Of a stretch of 64,000 nucleotides of DNA, positions 46,816 to 55,024 are shown piece by piece; position 1 is the first letter of the stretch; every line of letters starts with the position of its first letter. Position numbers and translations under genes: made by a program. Below the pieces are notes generated by a model, which made no database searches, was not told where the DNA came from, and saw nothing but the letters and a program-made list of their open reading frames with translations. Source of the DNA: SKPT01 sp040905445 (GTDB lineage Bacteria; Planctomycetota; Phycisphaerae; Phycisphaerales; Phycisphaeraceae); the NCBI GenBank assembly GCA_040905445.1, contig JBBDRN010000049.1, forward strand, positions 6,902 through 70,901, given 5' to 3'.

Positions 46816-49113
46816 ATGGCCTTCGATCCCCTCGCCATCCTCGCCCCCGACGGGCCCGTTGCCCGTCGACTGGGCGACCGCTACGAGCGCCGGCCCGAGC
46901 AGGAGGCGATGATCGCTGCCGTGCGCGACACGCTCGGCGACGGCGGGCAACTGCTCGTCGAGGCGGGCACGGGCGTGGGCAAGTCCTTCGCCTACCTCCT
47001 GCCCGCCATCGAGCGGATCGTGGTGTCGCGGCAGGGGGGCGACGACACGGGTGACGGCGAGGGCACCGCCGTTCCAAGCGGTGCTGAGGGTGGTGACGAC
47101 GAGCGGCGCGGCGACGATGGCGCGGGCGGGGCCGGTGGCGGGCGTGGCGGGAATGGCGGGGGTGGGCGCGAGCGGGTCGTCATCTCCACGCACACGATCG
47201 CGCTGCAGGAGCAGATCGTCCAGCGCGACGTGCCGCTGCTGCAGGCTGTGCTCGGCGAGGAGTTCTCGGCCGTGCTCGTCAAGGGCCGGGGCAACTACCT
47301 CTCGCTGCGCCGACTCATGCAGGCGTCCAAAAAGCAGGCGGAGCTGTTCGGCAACCCCGACGTCATGCGCGCCCTGCACGGCGTCGAGGACTGGGCCTAC
47401 GACACGACCGACGGCTCGCTGGCCACGCTCCCGCAACTCGGGGCCGGGCAGTGGCCCGTTTGGGAAAAGGTGCAGTCCGACGCGGGCAACTGCATGGGCC
47501 GGCGATGTCCGCTCTATGACAAGTGCTTCTACCAGCAGGCGCGGCGGCGGATGGAGAACGCGGACCTGCTGATCGTCAACCACGCGCTGTTCTTCGCCGA
47601 CCTCGCCTTGCGCGCCGAGGGCGTCGGCCTGCTGCCGCCCTACGACCACGTCATCCTCGACGAGGCGCACATGGTCGAGGACGTGGCGAGCACGCACTTC
47701 GGGCTGAGCGTCAGCGAGTCGCAGGTGCGCTTCCTGCTCGGCGCGCTGCTCAATTCGCGGACGGGCCGCGGCTTCCTCGCGTCGATGACGACGAGCGCGG
47801 CCACGGACCCGATCATCGCCCGCGCGGTCGACCAGGTCGCGGGCGTGGAGGTGGCGGCGAGCGCGTTTTTCGACGACCTCGTCCGCTACCAGCAGACGCA
47901 CGGGCGGTCCAACGGCCGGCTGATGGAGCCCCGAATCGTGTCCAACGCGCTGAGCGAGCCGATCGAGGAACTGGCGACGACGCTCGGGCGCTTGCGCGAC
48001 AAGGCGGAGGAGGAGCCGGACAAGTATGAGCTGGCCAGCTACATCGGGCGCTGCCGCTCGATGAGCGCCACGCTCCAGGCGCTGCTCGAGCAGTCGGAGC
48101 CGGAGCACGTCTACTGGCTGGACGTGTCGCGCAGCGGGCGCAATCGGCGGGTCGAGTTCGCCAGCTCGCCGATCGACGTCGGCCCGATGCTGCGCGAGCG
48201 GCTGTTCGAGGCGACGCGCCCCCGGGGCAAGGGCCGCGTGGGCGTGGTGATGACGTCGGCGACGTTGTGCACGGGGGGAGAAGGGGGCAGGGGCGGGGGC
48301 GGGAAAGGGGGCAGGGGGCAGACTGCAGGGGGCAGGAAGGAGACGGAGGCAGAGTCTGTTTCCTCAACTGCAGACCGCAGTCTGCCCCCTGCCCCCGTCT
48401 CCCAGCCTGCCGCCGACTCTCCTGGCTTCGGCCATCTGCGCGAGCGGCTGGGGTGCGAGGCGGCCCGGGGGCTCGTGCTCGGTTCGCCGTTCGATTACGC
48501 CCAGCAGGCGGAGCTGGTCGTCGACCGTTCGATGGCGCCGCCGGCGGACAAGCGCTTCGTCGAGCAGCTTCCGCCGGCGATCCTGCGGCAGATCGAGGCG
48601 ACGGACGGCGGGGCGTTCGTGCTCTTTACCAGCTACGACATGCTCCGCCGCTGTGCCGACGCGTTGCGCGAGCCGTTGCGCGAGCGCGGCCTGCCGATGC
48701 TGGTCCAGTCCAGGGACGTGCAGCGCTCGACGCTGCTGGAGCATTTCCGCGGCGACCGGCGCAGCGTGCTGCTGGGCACCGACAGCTTCTGGCAGGGCGT
48801 CGATGTGCAGGGCGATGCGCTGCGCAACGTGATCATCACCCGGTTGCCCTTTGCCGTGCCCGATCGCCCGCTCATTGAGGCGCGAATGGAGCGGATCGAG
48901 GCGCGCGGCGGCAAGCCGTTCTTCGAGTATTCGCTGCCGGAGGCGATCCTGAAGTTCAAGCAGGGGTTCGGCCGGTTGATCCGCTCGCGCTCCGATCGTG
49001 GCCGCGTCGTGGTGCTCGACAGCCGCATCCTGACCAAGAGCTACGGCCGCAAGTTCATCGACGCACTGCCGACGATGACCGTCCGCGAGATGGAAGTGTC
49101 CGATTCCCCATAA
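46816..49113 (+). CDS. dinG: DinG/XPD-like superfamily 2 DNA helicase with repeat-encoded inserts
   Basis: The 765-residue protein unwinds DNA 5' to 3' in the family and is tied to repair of replication blocks. Visible motifs are Walker A AGTGVGKS (about residues 50-57), LDEAHMVED (DEAH box), TDSFWQGVDVQGDALRNVII and LIRSRSDRGRVVVLDSR. Three cysteines of the iron-sulphur region are present (C-MGRR-C-PLYDK-C), but the first, normally in KGxxNYLC, is Ser163 (VKGRGNYLS), so a complete 4Fe-4S cluster is doubtful. Low-complexity inserts occur at residues 76-116 (Gly/Asp-rich) and 485-533, the latter written by a heptamer repeat. TAGACT ends six bases before ATG 46816. The stop TAA is the first triplet of a family D repeat. 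Confidence 0.88.
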   Translation: MAFDPLAILAPDGPVARRLGDRYERRPEQEAMIAAVRDTLGDGGQLLVEAGTGVGKSFAYLLPAIERIVVSRQGGDDTGDGEGTAVPSGAEGGDDERRGDDGAGGAGGGRGGNGGGGRERVVISTHTIALQEQIVQRDVPLLQAVLGEEFSAVLVKGRGNYLSLRRLMQASKKQAELFGNPDVMRALHGVEDWAYDTTDGSLATLPQLGAGQWPVWEKVQSDAGNCMGRRCPLYDKCFYQQARRRMENADLLIVNHALFFADLALRAEGVGLLPPYDHVILDEAHMVEDVASTHFGLSVSESQVRFLLGALLNSRTGRGFLASMTTSAATDPIIARAVDQVAGVEVAASAFFDDLVRYQQTHGRSNGRLMEPRIVSNALSEPIEELATTLGRLRDKAEEEPDKYELASYIGRCRSMSATLQALLEQSEPEHVYWLDVSRSGRNRRVEFASSPIDVGPMLRERLFEATRPRGKGRVGVVMTSATLCTGGEGGRGGGGKGGRGQTAGGRKETEAESVSSTADRSLPPAPVSQPAADSPGFGHLRERLGCEAARGLVLGSPFDYAQQAELVVDRSMAPPADKRFVEQLPPAILRQIEATDGGAFVLFTSYDMLRRCADALREPLRERGLPMLVQSRDVQRSTLLEHFRGDRRSVLLGTDSFWQGVDVQGDALRNVIITRLPFAVPDRPLIEARMERIEARGGKPFFEYSLPEAILKFKQGFGRLIRSRSDRGRVVVLDSRILTKSYGRKFIDALPTMTVREMEVSDSP
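48270..48412. repeat. GGCAGGG heptamer repeat inserted in frame in the helicase gene
   Basis: GGCAGGG, GGCAGAC, TGCAGGG, GGCAGG follow in tandem near 48315-48340. The inverse CTGCAGACCGCAGTCTGCCC occurs near 48370-48390, so the block could form a long hairpin. It encodes a Gly/Glu/Ser/Pro-rich loop of about 48 residues between conserved helicase motifs without breaking the frame. Confidence 0.85.
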
Positions 49114-49285
49114 AGCCGGGACCGGTGGTCCCGGCGCGGCGGCGACGGACGTCGGCGACCAATGGTGCCCTCGTCACGACGACGCCGACGGCACCTACCG
49201 TGCCGCAAAGGCCCTCGTCACGATTACGCCGCGCGAGGCTTCCGCCCGCCGCGCCGCCTCGCCGGGACCACCGGTCCCGGCTTTA
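49111..49285. repeat. Family D pair filling the gap between convergent helicase and recJ genes
   Basis: TAAAGCCGGGACCGGTGGTC begins inside the helicase stop codon. The inverted partner GACCACCGGTCCCGGCTTTA ends one base before the recJ stop. About 125 bases of unrelated GC-rich sequence lie between. The element occupies the whole intergenic gap. Confidence 0.85.
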
Positions 49286-51154
49286 TCAGCGGAGCTTGAC
49301 GTCGCGAATGTGCAGTTCCGCGCTGGTGCGGCCCTGCCACGTCGATACGCTCGGCTCGAACACCACGTCCAGCCTCGCGCCCGCGGGCAGTTGCTCCGCG
49401 AGGTGCCCCATGTTGAACGCCGGGCAGCGCATCACGCGATCGCCCTGGCGCAGGAACAGCGCGAGGTGCTTGCCCTCGCGGCCCATGAAGCGAGGCGGCT
49501 GGTCGAGCACCACGTCGCGCACCAGCAGTCGCGGCTTCGGGTTGGCCCGGCCGAAGGGCGCCAGCCGCTGAATCTCGTGGAAGAGCTCGAGCTCGCACGC
49601 CGCCAGCGGAACCGCCGCATCGACGGTGAGCACGCCGACGAGGTCGTCGGGCGCGAGGCGATCGTTGACAAAGCCCACGAGGGCATCGCGGAAGCTGGTG
49701 ATGCGTTCGCTCTGCAGGGACAGGCCCGCCGCCATCGCGTGGCCGCCGAAGGTGTCGAGGTGTTCGCTGCAGGCGGTGAAGGCTTCGTGGATGGACAGGC
49801 CGTCGACGCTGCGGGCCGAGCCTTTGGCGCTGCCGTTGTCCATCGCGAGCACGACGGCCGGGCGGTGGAAGTGGTCGACGAGGCGGCTGGCGACGATGCC
49901 GACGACGCCGGGGTGCCAGTCTTCCCGGGCGACGACGATCGCGCGGCGCTCCGGGGCGTGGTGGCCGGCCTCTTCGATGAGCTGGCGAGCTTCGTCGAAG
50001 ATGCGCCGCTCGGTGGCGCGTCGGCGGTCGTTCTCCTTGGTGAGAAAGTCGGCGAGCTGGCGCGCCTCGGTCGCGTCGGCGAGGGTCAGCAGCCGCGCCG
50101 CCTCGCGGGCGTGGCCCATGCGGCCGCACGCGTTCAGCCGCGGGCCTAGCACGAAGCCGACGTGGTACGCGTCGATGTTCTCGTCGCGCAGGTTGGCGGC
50201 GTCGATGAGCGCCGCGAGGCCGATGAGCGGCGTGTGCTTGACCCGGCGAAGCCCGAAGGTGGTGAGCACGCGGTTCTCGCCGGTCAACGGCACGACGTCG
50301 GCGACGGTACCCAGCGCCACGAGGCTGAGCATGTTCACGAGCAGATCGCGGAAGACGGCGGGCAACCGCTCGCTGGCGGTGTGGACGCGGGCGAAGTGCC
50401 AGGCGAGCTTGAACGCCACGCCGGCGCCGCATAAGGCAGAGTCGGCAGGGGGCAGACTGCAGGGGGCAGTGGGGGAAGGGGTTTCGGTACTCGGTTCTTC
50501 ACTGCTGTCTGCCCTCTGCCCCCTGCCCCCTATTCCGGGGTGGACCAGCGTGTGGGCGGCCGGCAGGGCGTCCGCGTCGAAGTGATGATGGTCCGTGATG
50601 ATGAGATCGACCCCGAGCTCGCGCGCGACCTGCGCCGACTCGACGGCCGTAATGCCGCAGTCAACCGTGATGATCAGCGGCGTCGCCCCGCCACCGGTGG
50701 CAACCATTGGCGGGACGGCAAGGGCGTCGCCCGCCTCCCCCGCGGCGATGGCGCGGATCGCCTCCGGGTTGAGGCCGTAGCCCTCGTCGACGCGGTGGGG
50801 AATGTAGATCGCCGGGTCGGCCCCCGCCGCGCGCAGCGTGTGCCAGAGCACCGCCGAGGCGGTGACGCCGTCGACGTCGTAGTCGCCGTAGATGACGATG
50901 GGCTGCCGGTCGGCGACCGCCTGCGCCAGCCGCCGGGCGGCGCGGTCGACGCCGGGGATCGCGGCCGGGTCGGTCAGGTCGTTCAAGCTGGGGTTGAGGA
51001 AGCGCTCGATCGCGGCCGGGTCGGTGATCCCGCGGTTGGCGAGCAGGCGGGTGAGGATTTCGGATTTGGGATCTCGGGGTTCAGATTGATGCGTGGCGGG
51101 CGTGGCGGGGACGGTGGCGGGGCGCCAGCGATTCTGAAGGCCGTGTTCGAGCAT
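49286..51154 (-). CDS. recJ: Single-stranded-DNA exonuclease RecJ
   Basis: The 622-residue 5'-3' exonuclease acts in recombination and repair. The DHH-family motifs are visible: VIYGDYDVDGVTASA (about residues 75-89), ITVDCGITAVE, the DHH box ITDHHHFD, and the C-terminal DHHA1-like GRMGHA...GSARSVDGLSIHEAF...FGGHAMAAGLSL, followed by an OB fold. ATG 51154 starts MLEHGLQNRWRPA, the usual tryptophan-containing beginning, and TATGAT ends six bases before it. Two repeat-encoded inserts are in frame: residues 19-34 (HQSEPRDPKSEI) and about 206-240 (Ser/Pro/Thr-rich), just after the DHH motif. Confidence 0.93.
   Translation of the reverse strand: MLEHGLQNRWRPATVPATPATHQSEPRDPKSEILTRLLANRGITDPAAIERFLNPSLNDLTDPAAIPGVDRAARRLAQAVADRQPIVIYGDYDVDGVTASAVLWHTLRAAGADPAIYIPHRVDEGYGLNPEAIRAIAAGEAGDALAVPPMVATGGGATPLIITVDCGITAVESAQVARELGVDLIITDHHHFDADALPAAHTLVHPGIGGRGQRADSSEEPSTETPSPTAPCSLPPADSALCGAGVAFKLAWHFARVHTASERLPAVFRDLLVNMLSLVALGTVADVVPLTGENRVLTTFGLRRVKHTPLIGLAALIDAANLRDENIDAYHVGFVLGPRLNACGRMGHAREAARLLTLADATEARQLADFLTKENDRRRATERRIFDEARQLIEEAGHHAPERRAIVVAREDWHPGVVGIVASRLVDHFHRPAVVLAMDNGSAKGSARSVDGLSIHEAFTACSEHLDTFGGHAMAAGLSLQSERITSFRDALVGFVNDRLAPDDLVGVLTVDAAVPLAACELELFHEIQRLAPFGRANPKPRLLVRDVVLDQPPRFMGREGKHLALFLRQGDRVMRCPAFNMGHLAEQLPAGARLDVVFEPSVSTWQGRTSAELHIRDVKLR
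50436..50540. repeat. GGCAGGG heptamer repeat inserted in frame in recJ
   Basis: GGCAGGG, GGCAGAC, TGCAGGG, GGCAG follow at about 50449-50475. The inverse CTGCCCTCTGCCCCCTGCCC is near 50512-50531. This is the same repeat as in the facing helicase gene at 48270-48412. It encodes a Ser/Glu/Thr/Pro-rich insert between the DHH motif and the next conserved helix. Confidence 0.85.
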
Positions 51155-51280
51155 GGAGACATCATAATGCAGACGCGGCGGCGGGCGACGCGCGGACTTA
51201 TGATGACAGCCCCGCGCAGACGCGGACGCTTGATTCACGCCTGCGTGACGACGAGCGTCAGCGGCTGCACAGCTCCGCGG

Positions 51281-51305
51281 CCCCGGGACCACCGTCCCGG
51301 GTTTT
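51281..51305 (+). repeat. Family D hairpin followed by a T-run
   Basis: CCCGGGAC-CACC-GTCCCGGG followed by TTTTT at 51301-51305. It looks like an intrinsic terminator on the plus strand, yet it lies upstream of the MDR dehydrogenase and downstream of no plus-strand gene. It could act as a leader attenuator, or insulate the gene from antisense transcription. Confidence 0.6.
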
Positions 51306-51353
51306 TGCGGCGGCGGGTCGGGATCGGTACTGGCACTGAAGAAAGGTCGGACC

Positions 51354-52373
51354 ATGACGCATGTTGACGCCGGCGACACCGCTCGCGTGATGTTTTTCCC
51401 CGCCGAAGGCCGAGCCGAGTGGCGTCCTGAGCCCATGCCGGAACCCGGCCGCGGGCAGATCCTCTGCCGCACGCTCTACTCGGGCATCAGCAACGGCACC
51501 GAGCGCAACCACCTCACGGCGGGCAACTACGGCCGGCGCTTCCCCGCGGGGATCGGCTACCAGAAAGTCGCCCGCGTCGAAGCCGTCGGCCCCGGCGTCG
51601 AGCAATTCAGCGTTGGCGACACCGTCTTCTCCGGCGTCGTCGGCAAGCACGCCGACCGCTTCCTCGAAAACGTCGCCGAACCCGAAGGCGAGCGCAACCT
51701 CGTCGCCCACCTGCCCGACAACGTCGATCCCGTCGAGGCGGCCCTGCTCGGCGTCGCCGGCGTGGCGATGCACGATGTCCGCCGCGCCGGCGTGGGCCTC
51801 GGCGAGCGCGTGCTCGTCGTCGGCGGCGGGCTGATCGGCCAGTTCACCGCCCAGGCCGCCCTCGCCGCCGGCGCTCACGTGACCCTCTGCAACCGGGGCC
51901 AGCAGCGCCTCGACATCGCCCGCGAGCTGGGCATCCAGGACCCGTTCCGCATTGCCGGCGACGAGAGCTGGCAGCAGCTTCGCGACCGCGGCGGCTTCGA
52001 CGCCGTCTTTGAAACCTCGAGCGGCGATGTGCTCGACCAGATCATTGGTCGCACCGGCGGGCCCGCGGGCGGCATGCTCCGCCGCGGCGGACGCCTGCTG
52101 ATCATCGGCGGCCGCTTCGACGTCACCTTCGACTGCAACCTCGCCCAGTTCCAGGCGCTGACGCTCATGTTCGCCAGCCACTTTCGCCGCCCGGACCTCC
52201 ACACCCTGCTGCGCCTCGTGGGCGAAGGCCGCATCCGCGTTGGCCCGCTGCTGAAGGACGTCGTGCCCATCCGCGATGCCGAGCGCACGTATCAGCGCCT
52301 CTACGAGGACCCGGCGTCCATGCTCGGCACGGTCTTCGACTGGACGGACGGGGCCAGCGCGGCGAAAGGTTAA
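51354..52373 (+). CDS. Medium-chain dehydrogenase/reductase family protein
   Basis: The 339-residue protein has the GroES-like N-terminal domain (ILCRTLYSGISNGTERN) and the NAD(P)-binding domain with VLVVGGGLIGQFTAQAALAAGA, split here (about residues 155-176). The zinc-ligand cysteine of classical alcohol dehydrogenases is absent: the loop reads SGISNGTE. This places it with the zinc-independent members that often act on sugar or cofactor intermediates. AAAGG precedes ATG 51354. It is followed after 14 bases by the DNA glycosylase gene and may share its mRNA, though no functional link is evident. Confidence 0.85.
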   Translation: MTHVDAGDTARVMFFPAEGRAEWRPEPMPEPGRGQILCRTLYSGISNGTERNHLTAGNYGRRFPAGIGYQKVARVEAVGPGVEQFSVGDTVFSGVVGKHADRFLENVAEPEGERNLVAHLPDNVDPVEAALLGVAGVAMHDVRRAGVGLGERVLVVGGGLIGQFTAQAALAAGAHVTLCNRGQQRLDIARELGIQDPFRIAGDESWQQLRDRGGFDAVFETSSGDVLDQIIGRTGGPAGGMLRRGGRLLIIGGRFDVTFDCNLAQFQALTLMFASHFRRPDLHTLLRLVGEGRIRVGPLLKDVVPIRDAERTYQRLYEDPASMLGTVFDWTDGASAAKG

Positions 52374-52387
52374 GGCGCCGAACCGAG

Positions 52388-53008
52388 ATGCCCCGCCCGC
52401 TCCCACGCACCTTCTACCGCCGCGACGTCGTCGACGTTGCCCGCGCGCTGCTCGGCCAGCGGCTGGTCCGTCGCCTGCCCGACGGCACGCGCCTCGCCGG
52501 GCTCATCGTCGAGACCGAAGCCTACTGCGGCATCCCCGACAAGGCGGCGCACACCGCCAACGGCCGGCGTACCGCGCGCAACGAGACGATGTGGGGCCCG
52601 CCCGGCCACGCGTACGTCTACTTCACTTACGGCATGCACCATTGCATGAACGTCGTCGCCGGCCAGCGCGACGAGCCCGTCGCCGCGCTCATCCGCGCCA
52701 TCGAGCCGACCGTCGGGCTCGACGCGATCTGGCCCGCACGCTCGTCGGCGCGACGCGTCACCGACCTCTGCTCCGGGCCCGCCAAGCTCTGCCAGGCGCT
52801 GCGCATCGACCGCGAGCTCAATGGCGCCGACCTCGTCGGCGGGGCGGACCTCTGGATCGAGCCGGGCCCGGCCTCGGCACGTCCGCGGCCCGCCCAGATC
52901 GCCGTTGGCCCGCGCATCGGCATCGCCAACGCCGAGGAGTGGACCACCCGGCCGCTGCGCTTCCTCATCCGCGGCAACGCCCACGTCAGCCCGCCACGGT
53001 TGACGTGA
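52388..53008 (+). CDS. DNA-3-methyladenine glycosylase (AAG/MPG family)
   Basis: The 206-residue base-excision repair enzyme removes alkylated purines. It shows the family motifs TFYRRDVVDVARALLGQRLV, split here (residues 8-27), IVETEAYCG (with the catalytic glutamate), GHAYVYFTYGMHHCMNVV, split here, and SGPAKLCQALRID. Length is normal. It overlaps nothing and lies 14 bases after the MDR gene. Close to recJ and the helicase gene, it adds to a DNA-repair neighbourhood, but it is on the opposite strand from recJ. Confidence 0.95.
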   Translation: MPRPLPRTFYRRDVVDVARALLGQRLVRRLPDGTRLAGLIVETEAYCGIPDKAAHTANGRRTARNETMWGPPGHAYVYFTYGMHHCMNVVAGQRDEPVAALIRAIEPTVGLDAIWPARSSARRVTDLCSGPAKLCQALRIDRELNGADLVGGADLWIEPGPASARPRPAQIAVGPRIGIANAEEWTTRPLRFLIRGNAHVSPPRLT

Positions 53009-53200
53009 TCCTGCCCCGCGCCACCGGGCGCCAATTCCCCGGCTGACGTCCGTTCTGAGCGAGTCCGCGAACGAAGGGCGGAATCGCCCCGGCCCGCCTT
53101 GACCAATTCCGCCCCCACGCTGGCGATTTGCCCCACGCGCGAGTAAGCTTGCGCATCGTCTGCCCGCGTGTTTACGCATCAATCGCCTCTGAGACCAGTC

Positions 53201-54826
53201 ATGAGTGAGATGAGCCAGCCAGGGCCCAGTCAGCCGCAGCAGCCTGCTGACGCCGAGCTCCAGCGCGAGATCGACGAGGCCCTCGAGGGCCAAAGCGTCG
53301 AGGAGCTGATGGCCCAGTCCGAGGTCGCCCGCGCGCCGGAGCAGCCCGCCGAGGCGGACGCCGCGCAGCCGGGCGAAGCCCCCGCCGACACCCCGCCCGA
53401 GTTTCACCATGAGATCCGTCGCGGGCGCATCGCCGCGATCCGTGGCGAGGACGTTTTCGTCGAGCTCGTGGGCGACGCGGGCAAGCTCCAAGGCCTCGTT
53501 CCGCTGCCGCAGTTCGACCGTCCGCCGCGCATGGGCTCTGTCATGGACTTCGTCGTCGAGAAGGTGGACGAGGCGCAGGGGCTTATCTTCCTGTCGCGCG
53601 AAGGCGCGATCAGCCGGGCCACCTGGGAGCAGTTGCAGCGCGGCGCGGTCGTCGAGGCGCGGGCCGTCTCGTCCAACAAGGGCGGCCTCGAGCTGGAGAT
53701 GGTCGGCGGCATCCGCGCGTTCATGCCGTCGAGCCAGATCGACCTGCACCACGTCGACGACATCGAAGCATGGGTCGGCCAGAAGATCGAGGCGATGGTC
53801 CAGGAGATCGACCGGCGCTCGAAGAAGGTCGTCATCTCCCGCCGGCAACTGCTCAAGCAGCGCCGCGAGCAGGCCAGGCAAAAGACGCTCGAATCGCTCG
53901 AAGTCGGGCAGATCATCGAAGGCAAGGTCTCCAACCTCGCCGAGTTCGGCGCGTTCGTCGACCTCGGCGGCGTCGACGGGCTCATCCACGTCTCCGACCT
54001 CAGCTACACCCACGTCAACAAGCCCAGCGACGTCGTCACCCAGGGCCAGGACGTCCGCGTCAAGGTCCTCAAGATCGACCGCGAGAACGACCGCATCGGC
54101 CTGGGGCTCAAGCAGGTCCAGCCCGACCCGTGGGAGGGCGTCGAGAACCGCTTCCGCGCCCATGACCAGGTCGCCGGCAAGATCATTCGCACCGCCAGCT
54201 TCGGCGCGTTCGTCGAGATCGAGCCCGGCATCGAGGGCCTGCTGCCCATCAGCGAGATGTCATGGCGGCGCATCGGCAAGGCGGAGGAGATCGTCAAGCA
54301 GGGCGACCAGGTGCGCCTCGCCGTGCTGAGCGTCGACCCCGAGAAGCGGCGGATCTCGCTGAGCCTCAAGCAGGCCCAGGGCGACCCGTGGGTCGGCGCC
54401 GAGCGCAAGTTCGAGGCGGGCAGCATCGTCGAGGGCAAGGTGATCGGCGTGCAGGATTTCGGTGCGTTCGTCGAGCTCGAGCCCGGCGTCGAGGGCCTCG
54501 TGCACATCTCCGAGCTGTCCGACCGGCGCGTGGGCAAGGTCGAGGACGTGCTGAAGGTCGGCGACACGAACAAGTTCCGCGTGCTCGACATCGACGAGGA
54601 GCAGCGCCGCGTGCGCCTGTCGCTCAAGCAGGTCGACAAGCCCGCCGCCGCGGCAGGCGGTGAGGGCGGTGGCGGGGCGGGCGAGGCCGATGCGAAGACG
54701 GTCCGCACGCACGCGCAGCAGACCGCCCAGCGCCGCCAGCCGCGCAAGGACTTGAAGGGCGGCATGGACCAGCGCGGCGGGATCGGCAAGGGGCTCGGGG
54801 GCCTGAGCCTGGATGATCTGGGCTGA
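53201..54826 (+). CDS. rpsA: 30S ribosomal protein S1
   Basis: The 541-residue RNA-binding protein helps mRNA onto the 30S subunit. After an acidic, Gln-rich N-terminal tail there are about five S1 (OB-fold) repeats at roughly residues 70-135, 145-215, 235-310, 325-395 and 410-485. The last three are canonical (EGKVSNLAEFGAFVDLGGVD, split here; VEGKVIGVQDFGAFVELEPG). Bacterial S1 usually has four to six. The C-terminal tail is Gly/Lys-rich. ATG 53201 begins MSEMSQPGPSQ; a GTG at 53168 would add 11 residues and is less likely. Many leaderless or SD-less genes in this window may depend on S1 or bypass it. Confidence 0.93.
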   Translation: MSEMSQPGPSQPQQPADAELQREIDEALEGQSVEELMAQSEVARAPEQPAEADAAQPGEAPADTPPEFHHEIRRGRIAAIRGEDVFVELVGDAGKLQGLVPLPQFDRPPRMGSVMDFVVEKVDEAQGLIFLSREGAISRATWEQLQRGAVVEARAVSSNKGGLELEMVGGIRAFMPSSQIDLHHVDDIEAWVGQKIEAMVQEIDRRSKKVVISRRQLLKQRREQARQKTLESLEVGQIIEGKVSNLAEFGAFVDLGGVDGLIHVSDLSYTHVNKPSDVVTQGQDVRVKVLKIDRENDRIGLGLKQVQPDPWEGVENRFRAHDQVAGKIIRTASFGAFVEIEPGIEGLLPISEMSWRRIGKAEEIVKQGDQVRLAVLSVDPEKRRISLSLKQAQGDPWVGAERKFEAGSIVEGKVIGVQDFGAFVELEPGVEGLVHISELSDRRVGKVEDVLKVGDTNKFRVLDIDEEQRRVRLSLKQVDKPAAAAGGEGGGGAGEADAKTVRTHAQQTAQRRQPRKDLKGGMDQRGGIGKGLGGLSLDDLG

Positions 54827-54829
54827 GCA

Positions 54830-55003
54830 TATAAAGCCGGCACCGGTGGTGCCGGGGCGGCGGCGGGGCTCGCCCGATTCTCAACAGCTTCACCTCGTCA
54901 CGTCGACGCCCATCAATGCGCGGGTGCCGCGTGTACCGGCGAGGACGCGGGGCGGTCGTAGACGTGTCCCCGACGCCCCGGGACCAGCGGTCCCGGCTTT
55001 ATA
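54830..55003. repeat. Family D pair after rpsA
   Basis: TATAAAGCCGGCACCGGTGG at 54830-54849 and CCAGCGGTCCCGGCTTTATA at 54984-55003 are inverted, flanked on both sides by TATA. The inner ~120 bases are unrelated to those of the other pairs. Confidence 0.8.
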
Positions 55004-55024
55004 CTGTCGGCGGAGGACGCGGCC

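Noticed and set aside
49111..49285. Small gene inside the family D element
   Set aside because: No frame has a start with ribosome-binding site or -10 box, and the three pair interiors have no common coding sequence.
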